Positions 51,624 through 60,660 of a stretch of DNA of 64,000 bases are shown piece by piece. This DNA is from Rubrivivax albus (lineage in GTDB: Bacteria; Pseudomonadota; Gammaproteobacteria; Burkholderiales; Burkholderiaceae_C), in contig NZ_SACT01000003.1 in assembly GCF_004016515.1 (NCBI RefSeq), forward strand, positions 124,001 to 188,000, in the 5' to 3' direction. The notes under the pieces are model-generated. The model saw only the letters and a program-made list of their open reading frames with translations. It did not search any database and was not told the DNA's origin. Both the position numbers and the translations under genes were made by a program. Every line of letters starts with the position of its first letter. Position 1 is the first letter of the stretch.

Positions 51624-52879
51624 CGGCTCATGTAGTCGCGGTTGAAAGGATAGGCCGATTGTGCGCCACGCATCGGCCCGTCGGCCGGATCGCCGGTCGG
51701 GTGAGCGGCCAGGGTCTGGTGCAGCGCCATCCAGCCGCGCTCGAAGGCCGCGGCGCTGCCCGCCAGGTACAGCCGGTAGGCACGCACGGTGGCCTCGCCG
51801 CTGACGCGGGCGGCCTCGTCCAGCCGGGCTTCCAGCGCATCGGACCAGGCCCACAAGGTGCGCGCGTAGTGCGGCCGCAGGTTCTCGGTGTCCAGGCCTT
51901 CGAGCCCGGCTTCGGCCATCACCCGCAGCACGTGCGAGACATGCAGCAGTTCGCCGCCGGGGAAGATGTAGCGCTCGATGAAGTCGCCGATGCCGGCGCC
52001 GAGCTGGGCATTGCGCGTGCCGCCGGCGGTGATGCCATGGTTCAGCAGAAGGCCGCCGGGCTTGAGCAGGCGGCGGATCTTGGCGAAGTAGCGCGGCAGG
52101 TTGGCGCGCCCGACATGTTCGAACATGCCCACCGAGGCAATCTTGTCGAAAGGTTCGTCCTCCGGCAGCTGCCGGTAGTCCAGCAACCGCATCTGCACGC
52201 GCCCGCCCAGGCCCCGGGCCTCGATCAGGCGGTTCACGTGGGCATGCTGGTGGCGCGACAGCGTGATGCCGCTGCCGTGCACGCCGTGGTGTTCGGCCGC
52301 CCACAACAACAACCCGCCCCAGCCGGCGCCGATGTCGAGGAAGCGTTCGCCGGGGGTCAGCCGCAGCTTGCGGCAGATGTGCTCGAGCTTGGCCTCCTGC
52401 GCCTGCGCCAGCGACATCGCGGGGTCGCGCCAGTAGGCGCAGGAGTAGATCCGCCGCGGGTCCAGCCACAGCGCATAGAACGCGTCGGACACGTCGTAGT
52501 GCTGCTGCACCTGCCGTGCGTCGGCAGGCACCCGGTGGCGGACGAGCGAGCGACCGTGGCGCAGCATCTCCGCCCAACGTGCCAGCGGCGCAGCCGCGGT
52601 GGGGTCCTCGCGCACGAGGGCAAACGCCACCTCGACCACGTCCCGCATGCGGCCTGCGATGTCCAGCCGGCCACGCACATGCGCCTCGGCCACGCGCCCC
52701 ACCTGCCCGGCGGCCAGCCAGGCCAGCGGCGTCAGCGAGCGCAGCGTCAGGCACACCGGTGCATCGGCAGGCCCGATCCGCCGACCGCCCGGCAGCACGA
52801 CGGCCAGCGCCGGCACCCGCTGCGCGGCCAGGCCGTCGAGCCGGGTCTGCACGCGGTCGAGCACGAGCGATTCCAGCAT
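51620..52879 (-). CDS. Cyclopropane-fatty-acyl-phospholipid synthase family methyltransferase
   Basis: 419-aa SAM-dependent enzyme that adds a methylene group to unsaturated acyl chains of membrane lipids. A non-catalytic N-terminal domain (to about 120) is followed by VQQHYDVSDAFYALWLDPRRIYSCAYW, the SAM motif FLDIGAGWGGLLLWAAEHHG, and GITLSRHQ, EHVGRANLPRYF and the C-terminal ERGWMALHQ. ATG 52879 chosen; a TTG at 52918 is possible. It precedes the DUF1840 gene. It separates the latter from the c-di-GMP genes. Confidence 0.94.
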   Translation of the reverse strand: MLESLVLDRVQTRLDGLAAQRVPALAVVLPGGRRIGPADAPVCLTLRSLTPLAWLAAGQVGRVAEAHVRGRLDIAGRMRDVVEVAFALVREDPTAAAPLARWAEMLRHGRSLVRHRVPADARQVQQHYDVSDAFYALWLDPRRIYSCAYWRDPAMSLAQAQEAKLEHICRKLRLTPGERFLDIGAGWGGLLLWAAEHHGVHGSGITLSRHQHAHVNRLIEARGLGGRVQMRLLDYRQLPEDEPFDKIASVGMFEHVGRANLPRYFAKIRRLLKPGGLLLNHGITAGGTRNAQLGAGIGDFIERYIFPGGELLHVSHVLRVMAEAGLEGLDTENLRPHYARTLWAWSDALEARLDEAARVSGEATVRAYRLYLAGSAAAFERGWMALHQTLAAHPTGDPADGPMRGAQSAYPFNRDYMSR

Positions 52880-52943
52880 GGCGCGCCCACTGTACGGAGC
52901 GTCGCGGCGCAGGGTCAAGCCGTGGCGCCGTGGCAGCGCCGGA

Positions 52944-55049
52944 TCAGGGCACGGTGGGCGCGTCGGCCTTGGCGGCAGGAAACCGGCGGCTGAAGCTCAC
53001 GGCGTCCATGCCCGGCGCGAAGAGGAAGCCCTGGAAGTCGTGGCAGCCGGCCTCGTGCAGGAAGCGGCGCTGCGGCTCGGTCTCCACGCCTTCGGCGACC
53101 ACGTTGAGGCCCAGCGCCTGCCCCATCTGCACGATGGCCCGCACCAGGGCGGCGTCGCGCGCATCGTCGGGCAGCCCGCGGATGAAGCTGCGGTCGATCT
53201 TGAGCCGGTGGATCGGGCAGGTCTTGAGCCGGCCGAGACTGGAGTAACCGGTGCCGAAATCGTCGATCGAGAGCCGGACGCCCAGGTTGGCCAACGCGCG
53301 CAGGCGCTCCAGCGCCTCGTCGGCATCGCGCACCAGGATGGACTCGGTGAGTTCGAGTTCCAGCAGCTGGGGCGGCAGGGCGTGCTGGTCCAGCACACTG
53401 GCCACACGCTCGACGAAGTCCGCCTGGTGGAACTGCAGCGCCGACACGTTGACAGCCACCGTCAGCGCGCGCCCCTCGGCCACCCACGCAGCAGTCTGGC
53501 GCGCGGCCTGCTCGAGCACCCAGTCGCCGATCGCGATGATGAAACCCGTGTCCTCGGCCACCGGGATGAAGCGACCGGGCGGCACCTCGCCGAGCGCCGG
53601 GTCGCGCCAACGGATCAGCGCCTCGGCGCCCACCACCTCGCCGGTGGCCAGGTCGACCTGCGGCTGGTAGTGGAGACGGAAGCGCTGGCTCGCCAGCGCC
53701 TGGCGCATGGCATGGTCCAGCCGCATGTGGCTGCGCAGGTCGCCTTCGGCATGCTGCTGGTGGAAGCGCAGGCCGTTGCTGCCGCTGGCCTTGGCACCGC
53801 GCATCGCGCTCTCGGCGTGGCGCAGCAGTTCGTCGGCGTTGCGGCCGTGGCCCGGCGCCAGCGCGATGCCCACGCTGCAGGTCAGCGTGAAGGCCATGCC
53901 TTCGAATTGCCAGGGCTCGGCCATCGCGGCCAGCACGCGGTTCGCTGCGGCTTCGGCCGCCGGCGCGTCGGCGTGGCGCAGCAGCGTCGCGAACTGGTCG
54001 CCGCCGATGCGCGCGACGACATCGCCCGCGCGCATCACGCGTTGCAGTCGCACGGCCACCTCGCACAGTGCGCGGTCACCGATCTCGTGTCCCAGGCTGT
54101 CGTTGACATGGCGGAAACGATCGAGGTCGAACACCAGCAGCGCAAAGGCGTCGCCGTCGTGGCGCATCGCCAGCGCGGTGGCCGCCACCTGCTCGGCCAG
54201 CTGGCGACGATTGGCCAGGCCAGTGAGGGCGTCGGTGCGCGCGAGCACGTCCAACCGCTCGTCGGCAGCCACACGCTCGCTCAAGTCCCGAAACGACCAT
54301 ACGCGCCCGAGCGGTCTGCCACGGCTCCACAACGGGCGCACCACGCGTTCGAGCACCTGACCCGAAAGCAACGTCAGACGGTCGGTGCAGGCCAGCAGCG
54401 TGGAGTCCTGCAGAGCCTGCAAGCGGCGCTCGTAGGCCTCGGGGCCCTCCACCACACGACGCATCCATGCCTGCACGGCCTCGTCTCGCCGGGCCTCGAG
54501 CAATGCCTCGGGCATGCCCCAGATCTGCGCGAAGCGGCGGTTGAAGGTGCGGATGCCGCCGCTCAGGTCGGTGACCAGGATGCCGTCGGCCGTGGCCTCC
54601 AGCGTGGCCTGCAGTTCCGCGGCCAGGTCCTCCTGTGCCGCCAGGGCTTCGCGCTCGCCGGTCAGGTCGCGGGCGATGACGATGCATGGGCCGGTGGCCT
54701 CCCTCGACAGCGGATGCACGGTGCGGTGCAGCACCAAGCTCCGGCCGTCGGCAGCCTGCAGCAGCGCTTCGGAATCGAGCGGCCCGGCAGCGGCCAGATC
54801 GGTCCGCGCCAGATCCCACCAGACCATGTCCTCGGGCGTGGCCAGCAGGTGGTCGGCCCGGATGCCAAGCAGCTGTGACTGATCCAGGCCGAACAGGCGT
54901 CCCGCCGCCGCATTGGCGCCGAGCAGCCGCAGCGACGGCAGGGCCACCACCCAGGCAGCATCCGGCAGCGCCTGAAGCAGTTGCTGCCACGTCGACGCGT
55001 CGGAGGGCATCGCCCCGGCCTGCAATGGGAGGTTCTGCACCTGACCCAT
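52944..55049 (-). CDS. PAS-GGDEF-EAL protein, probable c-di-GMP phosphodiesterase
   Basis: 701 residues, soluble. Two PAS domains (about 15-130 and 145-260; WQQLLQALPDAAWVV opens the first), then GGDEF and EAL. The GGDEF active site reads GGDQF (near 348-352), a changed residue that probably abolishes cyclase activity, though the RxxD site (RAGD) before it remains. The EAL domain looks active: EALIRWRDP, ELTESIL, DDFGTGYSSLG, IDRSFIRGL and AEGVETE. Expected role is hydrolysis of c-di-GMP with PAS and GTP regulation. Its ATG shares a base with the stop of the HD-GYP gene (TGATG), so the two are co-expressed. Confidence 0.93.
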   Translation of the reverse strand: MGQVQNLPLQAGAMPSDASTWQQLLQALPDAAWVVALPSLRLLGANAAAGRLFGLDQSQLLGIRADHLLATPEDMVWWDLARTDLAAAGPLDSEALLQAADGRSLVLHRTVHPLSREATGPCIVIARDLTGEREALAAQEDLAAELQATLEATADGILVTDLSGGIRTFNRRFAQIWGMPEALLEARRDEAVQAWMRRVVEGPEAYERRLQALQDSTLLACTDRLTLLSGQVLERVVRPLWSRGRPLGRVWSFRDLSERVAADERLDVLARTDALTGLANRRQLAEQVAATALAMRHDGDAFALLVFDLDRFRHVNDSLGHEIGDRALCEVAVRLQRVMRAGDVVARIGGDQFATLLRHADAPAAEAAANRVLAAMAEPWQFEGMAFTLTCSVGIALAPGHGRNADELLRHAESAMRGAKASGSNGLRFHQQHAEGDLRSHMRLDHAMRQALASQRFRLHYQPQVDLATGEVVGAEALIRWRDPALGEVPPGRFIPVAEDTGFIIAIGDWVLEQAARQTAAWVAEGRALTVAVNVSALQFHQADFVERVASVLDQHALPPQLLELELTESILVRDADEALERLRALANLGVRLSIDDFGTGYSSLGRLKTCPIHRLKIDRSFIRGLPDDARDAALVRAIVQMGQALGLNVVAEGVETEPQRRFLHEAGCHDFQGFLFAPGMDAVSFSRRFPAAKADAPTVP

Positions 55050-56311
55050 CAGCAGACCTCCGCTTCTTGAGGTGCCGGTTCGAAGAAATAGTGCAGTTGG
55101 GCCGGCGGTGCAAGGTAGGCACGTGCAGCGTCCGGCAGCCGCGCCACGGAAAGGCTGCGACGGATGCCCAGGCCGTCTTCGCGCTCGAGGTCGAGCAGCA
55201 GGGCTTCGTCACGCGGCACGCCGGTATCGTGCACCAGCACCCTGGGCTTGAGCGGCCGCGACGAGTTCACGGCAACGACCATGGCGTAGCGGTCGTCGGT
55301 CAGCTGCACCACGGAGCCTGCTGGGTAGACGCCCATCATGCGGATGAAGCTGCCCAGCAAGGCCGCATCGAGCCGCTGACGGTGTTGGGTGAACAGCATG
55401 GACACCGCCTCGTGCGGTGTCAGCGCGCGCGTCAGCACGGCCGGGTTGCAGAGCTTGTCGTACTGATCGGCGATGGCGACGATCCGTGCCGCCTGCGTGG
55501 TGGGCTCGGCCTGCAGACGCAGTGGGAAACCGCTGCCGTCGGCCAGTTCATGGTGCTGACCGATGACGGCCAGCACTGCCGTGGACAAGCCCATGCGGCG
55601 CCCGATGGTCACGCCATGGGCCACATGCTCGCGGTAGGCGTTGACCTGCGCGGTGTTGAACCCCTCGTCGAGATGACGAAGGCGGTCGGGCAGTTCCAGC
55701 TTGCCGATGTCGTGCAGCATCGCACCCAGTCCCAGGGTCGACATCGCGTCGTCATCCAGGCCCAGGCTGCGCCCCAGCAGCAGCGACACGACTGCCACGT
55801 TGAGCCCGTGCGCCGACGCGCGGTCGCCCGCCTGGCTGTTGACCAGCCGGATGCAGACCTCGCCCTGCACCGCCAAGCGGTCGAGCAGCTTGCGTGAGAG
55901 GGCCTGAGCATCTTCACGGGCCGCCTCGGGGTCCTGAAGGGCGCGACGGCTGGCCTCGCGCAGCGCCCGGCCGGCTTCGCTGCATTCGCGGTCCAGCTGT
56001 GCAGTCTGCTGACGGTGTGCGGCAAGTCGTGCGCGACGCGCCTCGGCCTGAACAGCGGCGGGATCCAGGCTCGCCTGCGCGGCGGTGACGACGGCATCGT
56101 CGTCGACCTCGGCGTCCTTGACCGAGTCCGGCGGCAGGCTGGCCTCGGGGTCCCAGCGCAGGCGGCTGAGACCGAGGCCGCGGACGATGGCGATCTGCTC
56201 CTCCGACTGGATCCGGAACGACGACATCGCGAACGGATGCTGCATCCACCCCAGATCAAGGTGGATGTACATGCCGACGCGGAGGTCTTCGACAGGAACA
56301 GTGGACGTCAT
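55049..56311 (-). CDS. DUF3391 + HD-GYP c-di-GMP phosphodiesterase
   Basis: 420 residues. N-terminal DUF3391 (VPVEDLRVGMYIHLDLGWMQHPF), a charged helical linker, then HD-GYP: HD pair in MLHDIGKLELP (near 200) and HHELADGSGFP (near 255), where GYP is GFP, a variant that still leaves the metal-binding His and Asp. It degrades c-di-GMP to pGpG or GMP. ATG 56311 is chosen; the frame continues upstream without homology. It is first in an operon with the GGDEF-EAL gene and has a FliA-like promoter candidate 44 bp upstream. Confidence 0.92.
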   Translation of the reverse strand: MTSTVPVEDLRVGMYIHLDLGWMQHPFAMSSFRIQSEEQIAIVRGLGLSRLRWDPEASLPPDSVKDAEVDDDAVVTAAQASLDPAAVQAEARRARLAAHRQQTAQLDRECSEAGRALREASRRALQDPEAAREDAQALSRKLLDRLAVQGEVCIRLVNSQAGDRASAHGLNVAVVSLLLGRSLGLDDDAMSTLGLGAMLHDIGKLELPDRLRHLDEGFNTAQVNAYREHVAHGVTIGRRMGLSTAVLAVIGQHHELADGSGFPLRLQAEPTTQAARIVAIADQYDKLCNPAVLTRALTPHEAVSMLFTQHRQRLDAALLGSFIRMMGVYPAGSVVQLTDDRYAMVVAVNSSRPLKPRVLVHDTGVPRDEALLLDLEREDGLGIRRSLSVARLPDAARAYLAPPAQLHYFFEPAPQEAEVC

Positions 56312-56354
56312 GGATCGAACGGGAGCGGCGGTCTTGTCACCGCCTGACGTCTCC

Positions 56355-56383
56355 TCTTCGGCACGACCGGCCCTGCACTTAAA
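56355..56383 (-). promoter_or_regulatory. Weak sigma-28-like promoter before the HD-GYP gene
   Basis: On the minus strand TTTAAG (56383-56378) is followed after 15 nt by GCCGAAGA (56362-56355). FliA sites read TAAA-N15-GCCGATAA, so spacing is right and the -10 core GCCGA is kept, but several positions differ. It would agree with motility-linked control of c-di-GMP turnover. Confidence 0.25.
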
Positions 56384-56456
56384 CCTGGCGCCCGTTGAAC
56401 GTGCATTCCGCACAGTACAGTGGTGCACGCCGACTTCACCGGACAGCCCGCAGCAC

Positions 56457-57266
56457 ATGGACCACCCCCTCGACCAGGCCACCAGGATCACTCCGATGGC
56501 TGATCACCGCTGGCAGGGGACGACCCAAGCCGCCTACGCCAACATGGTGGGGCCCTTCGGCGGCATCACCTGTGCCGTGCTGCTCCACGCGGCCCTGCAG
56601 CATCCGCAGCGCGCCGGCGACCCGATCGCACTGACCGTGAACTTTGCCGGGCCGGTGGCCGACGGCGCCTTCGAGGTCGAGGCTCGGCCGCTGCGCACCA
56701 ACCGGTCCACACAACACTGGTCACTGATGCTGACGCAGGACGGCGTGCCTTGCGCCAGTGCATCGGCCGTGTTCGCTCAGCGTCGGCCGACCTGGGGCGC
56801 CCCCGAGTCACGGCCACCCGCCGGCATGCCGGCCCCGGACGCGCTGCCGATGGCGCCAAGCGAAGGCCGGCCCGCCTGGGTGCGTTGCTATGACATGCGC
56901 TTTGCGCCGGGCGAGGAGGCCTTCGGCCTCGACGGCCACGAGCAGGCGCATTCGGAAAGCCGCCTGTGGGTGCGCGACGCACCTCCCCGCCCGCTGGACT
57001 TCGTGGCGCTGGCCGCGTTGGCCGACAGCTTCTTCCCTCGCGTGTTCGTGCGCCGCCGGCGTGTTGCGCCCATCGGCACCATCACGCTGAGCACGTACTT
57101 CCATGCCGACGCGGCGATGCTGGCGGCGCAGGGCGACCGCCATCTGCTCGGCACCGCACGCGCCCAGGTGTTCCGCGACGGCTACCACGACCAGAGCGCC
57201 ACCCTGTGGTCGCACGACGGCCACCTGCTGGCCAGCGCGCACCAGATGGTCTACTACCGCGACTGA
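56457..57266 (+). CDS. Acyl-CoA thioesterase family protein (double hotdog, TesB-like)
   Basis: 269 residues forming two hotdog halves: N-terminal WQGTTQAAYANMVGPFGGITCAVLLHAALQHP with VNFAGPVADGAFEVEARPL, and C-terminal FVALAALADSFFPRVFVRRRRVAPIGTITLSTYFHA ending SHDGHLLASAHQMVYYRD. This is the thioesterase-like superfamily (4HBT_3 type), hydrolysing acyl-CoAs. Start ATG 56457, divergent from the HD-GYP gene. It converges with ptsI 19 bp away. Chain-length preference is unknown. Confidence 0.88.
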   Translation: MDHPLDQATRITPMADHRWQGTTQAAYANMVGPFGGITCAVLLHAALQHPQRAGDPIALTVNFAGPVADGAFEVEARPLRTNRSTQHWSLMLTQDGVPCASASAVFAQRRPTWGAPESRPPAGMPAPDALPMAPSEGRPAWVRCYDMRFAPGEEAFGLDGHEQAHSESRLWVRDAPPRPLDFVALAALADSFFPRVFVRRRRVAPIGTITLSTYFHADAAMLAAQGDRHLLGTARAQVFRDGYHDQSATLWSHDGHLLASAHQMVYYRD

Positions 57267-57285
57267 AAGGCTGCGACAGACCGCG

Positions 57286-59058
57286 TCAGTGCGCCGGTGA
57301 GCCACCGAAGGCCGCCGCCGCGGCCACGGCCGGCTGCTCGGCGTGCAGCACGCGCGAGAGTTGCGCGGCCAGCCGGCGCGTGTCGGCGCGCAGCACGCGC
57401 TGCTTGATCGCCGCCACGCGCGACGGGTGCATCGAGAAGCTGCGCAGGCCCATGGCCAGCAGCAGGTCGGTGAAGGCCGGGTCACCGGCCATCTCGCCGC
57501 ACACGGCCACGTGCTTGCCGATGGCATGGGCGCGCTCGATGGTGCGGTGAATCAACTGCAAAACCGCCGGGTGCCAGGGGTCGTAGAGGTGGGCGACGGC
57601 TTCGTCGGCGCGGTCGATGGCCAGCGTGTACTGGATCAGGTCGTTGGTGCCGATGGAGACGAAGTCCAGGTGCGGCAGCAGCGCGTCGATGGCCAGGGCG
57701 GCGGCCGGCACCTCGATCATGGCGCCGATCTCTACCGGGCCGTAGGCGCGGCCCGATTCGTCGAGCTGCGCGCGGGCGCGTGCCAGCGCGTCGACCGTGG
57801 CACGCACCTCGGACAGGCTGGCGATCATCGGGAACAGGATGCGCAGCTTGCCGTGCACCGCCGCGCGCAGCAGGGCGCGCAGCTGCTGGCGGAACATGCT
57901 GGGCTCGGCCAGGCTCCAGCGGATGGCGCGCAGGCCCATCGCCGGGTTCAGCTGGTGCTCATGCCGCAGTTCGCTGACGCTCATGCGGTCCAGCGGCTTG
58001 TCGGCGCCGATGTCGATGGTGCGGATGGTCACCGGCAGCCCGTTCATGGCCTCGATGGCGGCGCGGTAGGCCTCGTACTGCTCGTCTTCGCCGGGCAGGC
58101 TGCCTTCGCGGTTCATGAACAGGAACTCGCTGCGGAACAGGCCCACGCCCACCGCGCCGGCGGCCACCGCGGCGGCGCTGTCGTCGGGCAGCTCGATGTT
58201 GGCCAGCAGATCCACGCGCTCGCCGTCCAGCGTGACCGCCGGCGTGTGGCGCAGGCGGTCCAGCCGCGCACGCTCCAGCTCGCTCTGGCGCTGGCGGAAG
58301 CGGTACTCCTCGAGCACGATGGGCGAAGGGTTGACGATGACGACGCCGGCGTCGCCGTCGATCACGACCCAGTCGTCCTGGCGGATCAGCCGGCTGGCCT
58401 CGCGGGCGCCGACCACCGCCGGGATGTCCAGGCTGCGCGCGACGATGGCCGTGTGCGAGGTGCGCCCGCCGACGTCGGTGACGAAGCCGGTGAACACGCT
58501 CTTCTTGAAGTGCAGCATGTCGGCCGGCGCCACGTCGTTGGCCACCAGCACCAGCGGGTCCTCGCCGGCGAAGTCGCGCGATCCCTGCGCCACGATGGGC
58601 GGCGGTGCGCCGGCGCCGTCGTGCGCCAGGTGGCGCAGCAGGCGCTCGACCACCTGCTCCAGGTCGGCCTTGCGCTCGCGCAGGTAGTCGTCCTCCATCT
58701 CGTCGAACTGGCGCGCCAGCACCTCCAGCTGCGCCGACAGCGCCCATTCGGCGTTGTAGTGGCGCTCGACGATCCAGTGCTTGGTGGCGCCGGTGAGCGC
58801 CTCGTCGTGCAGCAGCATCTGGTGCACGTCCAGCAACGCCGAGATCTCGCCCGGCGCTTCGGCCGGCAGTTCGCGCTGCAGCGTCTCGATCTCGGCCGAG
58901 ACGGCGTCGCGCGCCGCGCGCAGGCGCTGGATCTCGCCCTCGATGCCGTCGGCGGCGACGTAGTAGTGCGCCACGTCGACCCGGCTGGAGGCGACGAGCA
59001 CCGCGCGGCCGATGGCCACGCCCCGCGAGACCGGCATGCCGAAGACCTGGAGGCTCAT
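57286..59058 (-). CDS. ptsI: PTS enzyme I (phosphoenolpyruvate-protein phosphotransferase)
   Basis: 590-aa first enzyme of the phosphotransferase chain; moves phosphate from PEP to its own His and then to HPr. N-terminal HPr-binding helices, phospho-His in GGRTSHTAIVAR (near residue 200), and the PEP-binding barrel with FRSEFLFMNR, LRAIRWSLAEPSMFRQQLRAL, and the catalytic Cys in VAVCGEMAGDP. Length is standard. In this organism group the chain is regulatory (no sugar EIIBC here). It is not adjacent to ptsH: a plus-strand acyltransferase gene lies between. Confidence 0.96.
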   Translation of the reverse strand: MSLQVFGMPVSRGVAIGRAVLVASSRVDVAHYYVAADGIEGEIQRLRAARDAVSAEIETLQRELPAEAPGEISALLDVHQMLLHDEALTGATKHWIVERHYNAEWALSAQLEVLARQFDEMEDDYLRERKADLEQVVERLLRHLAHDGAGAPPPIVAQGSRDFAGEDPLVLVANDVAPADMLHFKKSVFTGFVTDVGGRTSHTAIVARSLDIPAVVGAREASRLIRQDDWVVIDGDAGVVIVNPSPIVLEEYRFRQRQSELERARLDRLRHTPAVTLDGERVDLLANIELPDDSAAAVAAGAVGVGLFRSEFLFMNREGSLPGEDEQYEAYRAAIEAMNGLPVTIRTIDIGADKPLDRMSVSELRHEHQLNPAMGLRAIRWSLAEPSMFRQQLRALLRAAVHGKLRILFPMIASLSEVRATVDALARARAQLDESGRAYGPVEIGAMIEVPAAALAIDALLPHLDFVSIGTNDLIQYTLAIDRADEAVAHLYDPWHPAVLQLIHRTIERAHAIGKHVAVCGEMAGDPAFTDLLLAMGLRSFSMHPSRVAAIKQRVLRADTRRLAAQLSRVLHAEQPAVAAAAAFGGSPAH

Positions 59059-59158
59059 GGCGCGAATGTAGCGCGCACCGCCAGGCGTGGCACGCCTTCA
59101 CGCGGCTGTCACCAGTGCTTCACCGACTGGTCACGACCGATGGCCAGCATCGCGGCCC

Positions 59159-59932
59159 ATGCTCGAACACCATGCCTTGATCGCGCCCGGGCGGGCGCTG
59201 CCCGCAGCCGGCGACGCCGACGTCCATGTGCGCTGGGCGCGCGACGATGCCGACGTGCGTGCGGCGCAGCGCCTGCGCCACCTCGTCTTCGTGCAGGAGA
59301 TGGGCGCCCGCATCGCACCGCCACGCCACACGCCTGCCGGCCACGACGCCGACGTCTTCGACCCTTTCTGCGAACACCTGCTGGTCTGCGCCGGCGAGGC
59401 CGTGGTGGGCACCTACCGTGTGCTCACGCCGGATGCCGCGCGGCGCGCGGGCGGGTACTACGCCGAGACCGAATTCGACCTCACGCGGCTGCGTGGCGAG
59501 CGCGCCGGCCTGGTGGAGGTGGGCCGCGCCTGCGTGCACCCGGACTGGCGCCAGGGCGGCACCATCCTCGCGCTGTGGGGTGCGCTGGCCGCCTTCATGC
59601 AGCGCAACGGGCTGCACACGATGATCGGCTGCGCCAGTGTCGGCATGCGCGACGGCGGCCACCTGGCGGCCGACCTGTGGGCGCAGCTGGCGGCCACCCA
59701 CATGGCCCCCATCGAACGCCAGGTGCGGCCGCGGGTGCCGCTGCCGGTGGACGCGCTGCGCACCGGCCGCCCGGTGGAGGCGCCGGCGCTGCTGAAGGGC
59801 TACCTGCGCTGCGGCGCGCAGCTGCTGGGCGCGCCGGCCTGGGACCCGGACTTCGGCACCGCCGACCTGCCGCTGATGCTGCGCCTGGCGGACCTGCCGG
59901 CGCGCTACCGGCGGCACTTCCTGGGCCGCTGA
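59159..59932 (+). CDS. GNAT family acyltransferase, OlsB/hemolysin-like (Acetyltransf_5)
   Basis: 257 residues. The pattern RHLVFVQEMGARI, DADVFDPFCEHLLVCAGEAVVGTYRVLTP, EVGRACVHPDWRQGGTILALWGALAAFM and GCASVGMRDGG matches the family of ornithine N-acyltransferase OlsB, first step of ornithine-lipid synthesis. No OlsA partner is adjacent, so either the partner is elsewhere or this makes another acyl product. Start ATG 59159; an upstream ATG at 59087 would overlap the divergent ptsI leader. It lies between ptsI and ptsH on the opposite strand. Confidence 0.9.
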   Translation: MLEHHALIAPGRALPAAGDADVHVRWARDDADVRAAQRLRHLVFVQEMGARIAPPRHTPAGHDADVFDPFCEHLLVCAGEAVVGTYRVLTPDAARRAGGYYAETEFDLTRLRGERAGLVEVGRACVHPDWRQGGTILALWGALAAFMQRNGLHTMIGCASVGMRDGGHLAADLWAQLAATHMAPIERQVRPRVPLPVDALRTGRPVEAPALLKGYLRCGAQLLGAPAWDPDFGTADLPLMLRLADLPARYRRHFLGR

Positions 59933-59955
59933 ACCGGCGAGCCGCTGAGGGCGCG

Positions 59956-60225
59956 CTACTCGCCCTCGCCGAACTTGTCGTCGATGAGCGCGCGCAGCGC
60001 GTCCATTGCGGCCTGTTCGTCCTCGCCGTCGGTCTCGATCTCGACCTCGGTGCCCAGGCCGGCGGCCAGCATCATCACGCCCATGATGCTCTTGGCGTTC
60101 ACGCGGCGGCCGTTGCGCGTCATGTGCACGTCGCAACGGAAGCCGCCGGCCAGCTTGGTGAGCTTGGCCGACGCGCGGGCGTGCAGGCCCAGCCTATTGC
60201 TGATGGTGATGGTGGAGCGGATCAC
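59956..60225 (-). CDS. ptsH: PTS phosphocarrier protein HPr
   Basis: 89-aa HPr. Phospho-acceptor His15 in NRLGLHARASAK and the regulatory-site Ser46 in RVNAKSIMGVMMLAAGLG are both present, so it could be a target of HPr kinase, which Burkholderiales often encode elsewhere. Starts at GTG 60225, inside the end of the EIIA gene (32-nt overlap). The last residues are acidic (DKFGEGE). Confidence 0.96.
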   Translation of the reverse strand: MIRSTITISNRLGLHARASAKLTKLAGGFRCDVHMTRNGRRVNAKSIMGVMMLAAGLGTEVEIETDGEDEQAAMDALRALIDDKFGEGE

Positions 60226-60649
60226 GGGCGAAGGTGGTGGCCTGGTTCTGCGGGCGCGCCGGCGCCAGCTGCATCACGCCCTGGGTGGCGCCGCCGACGG
60301 CGCGCGTGACCAGCGCCTCCAGCGTCTCGTCGGCGTAGCACAGCGTGCGCCAGAGCATGGGCACGTTGACGCCGCTGACCACGCGCACGTGCAGCGGGTC
60401 GGACAGCATCAGCGCGGCATTGCAGGGCGTGGCGCCGAATACGTCGGTGAGCACCAGCCAGTCGGCCTCGCGCCCGGGCTCGCCGCGGCGCATCAGCGCG
60501 CGGGCCTCGTCGCGCACGGTCTCGGGGCTCGCGCCGGGCTGCACGTCCAGCGCCTCCACGGCGTGGCCGCAGTCGGCGTAGACATGCGCCGCCACCGCCT
60601 TCAGCGCGCTGGCCAGCGGGGCATGGGCGACGATGAGCACGGCTGCCAT
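60194..60649 (-). CDS. PTS fructose/mannose-type EIIA component
   Basis: 151-aa EIIA-Man domain protein: IVAHAPLASALKAVA with phospho-His9, then VLTDVFGATPCNAAL and VVSGVNVPMLWRTL. It receives phosphate from HPr and is thought to act as a regulatory sink where no EIIB/C is present. A longer version from ATG 60661 would add 4 residues and overlaps the MFS stop in TAATG, suggesting coupling; I give the family-typical start. The end, past about residue 135, runs into ptsH and reads RDPLHHHHQQ, an unusual His/Gln tail. Confidence 0.92.
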   Translation of the reverse strand: MAAVLIVAHAPLASALKAVAAHVYADCGHAVEALDVQPGASPETVRDEARALMRRGEPGREADWLVLTDVFGATPCNAALMLSDPLHVRVVSGVNVPMLWRTLCYADETLEALVTRAVGGATQGVMQLAPARPQNQATTFARDPLHHHHQQ

Positions 60650-60660
60650 GTTGCACTGCA

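Noticed and set aside
57343-60309. A 988-codon plus-strand open frame across ptsI and beyond
   Set aside because: It is a composition artefact running antisense to ptsI and ptsH and out of frame with the OlsB-like gene; no domain is visible.
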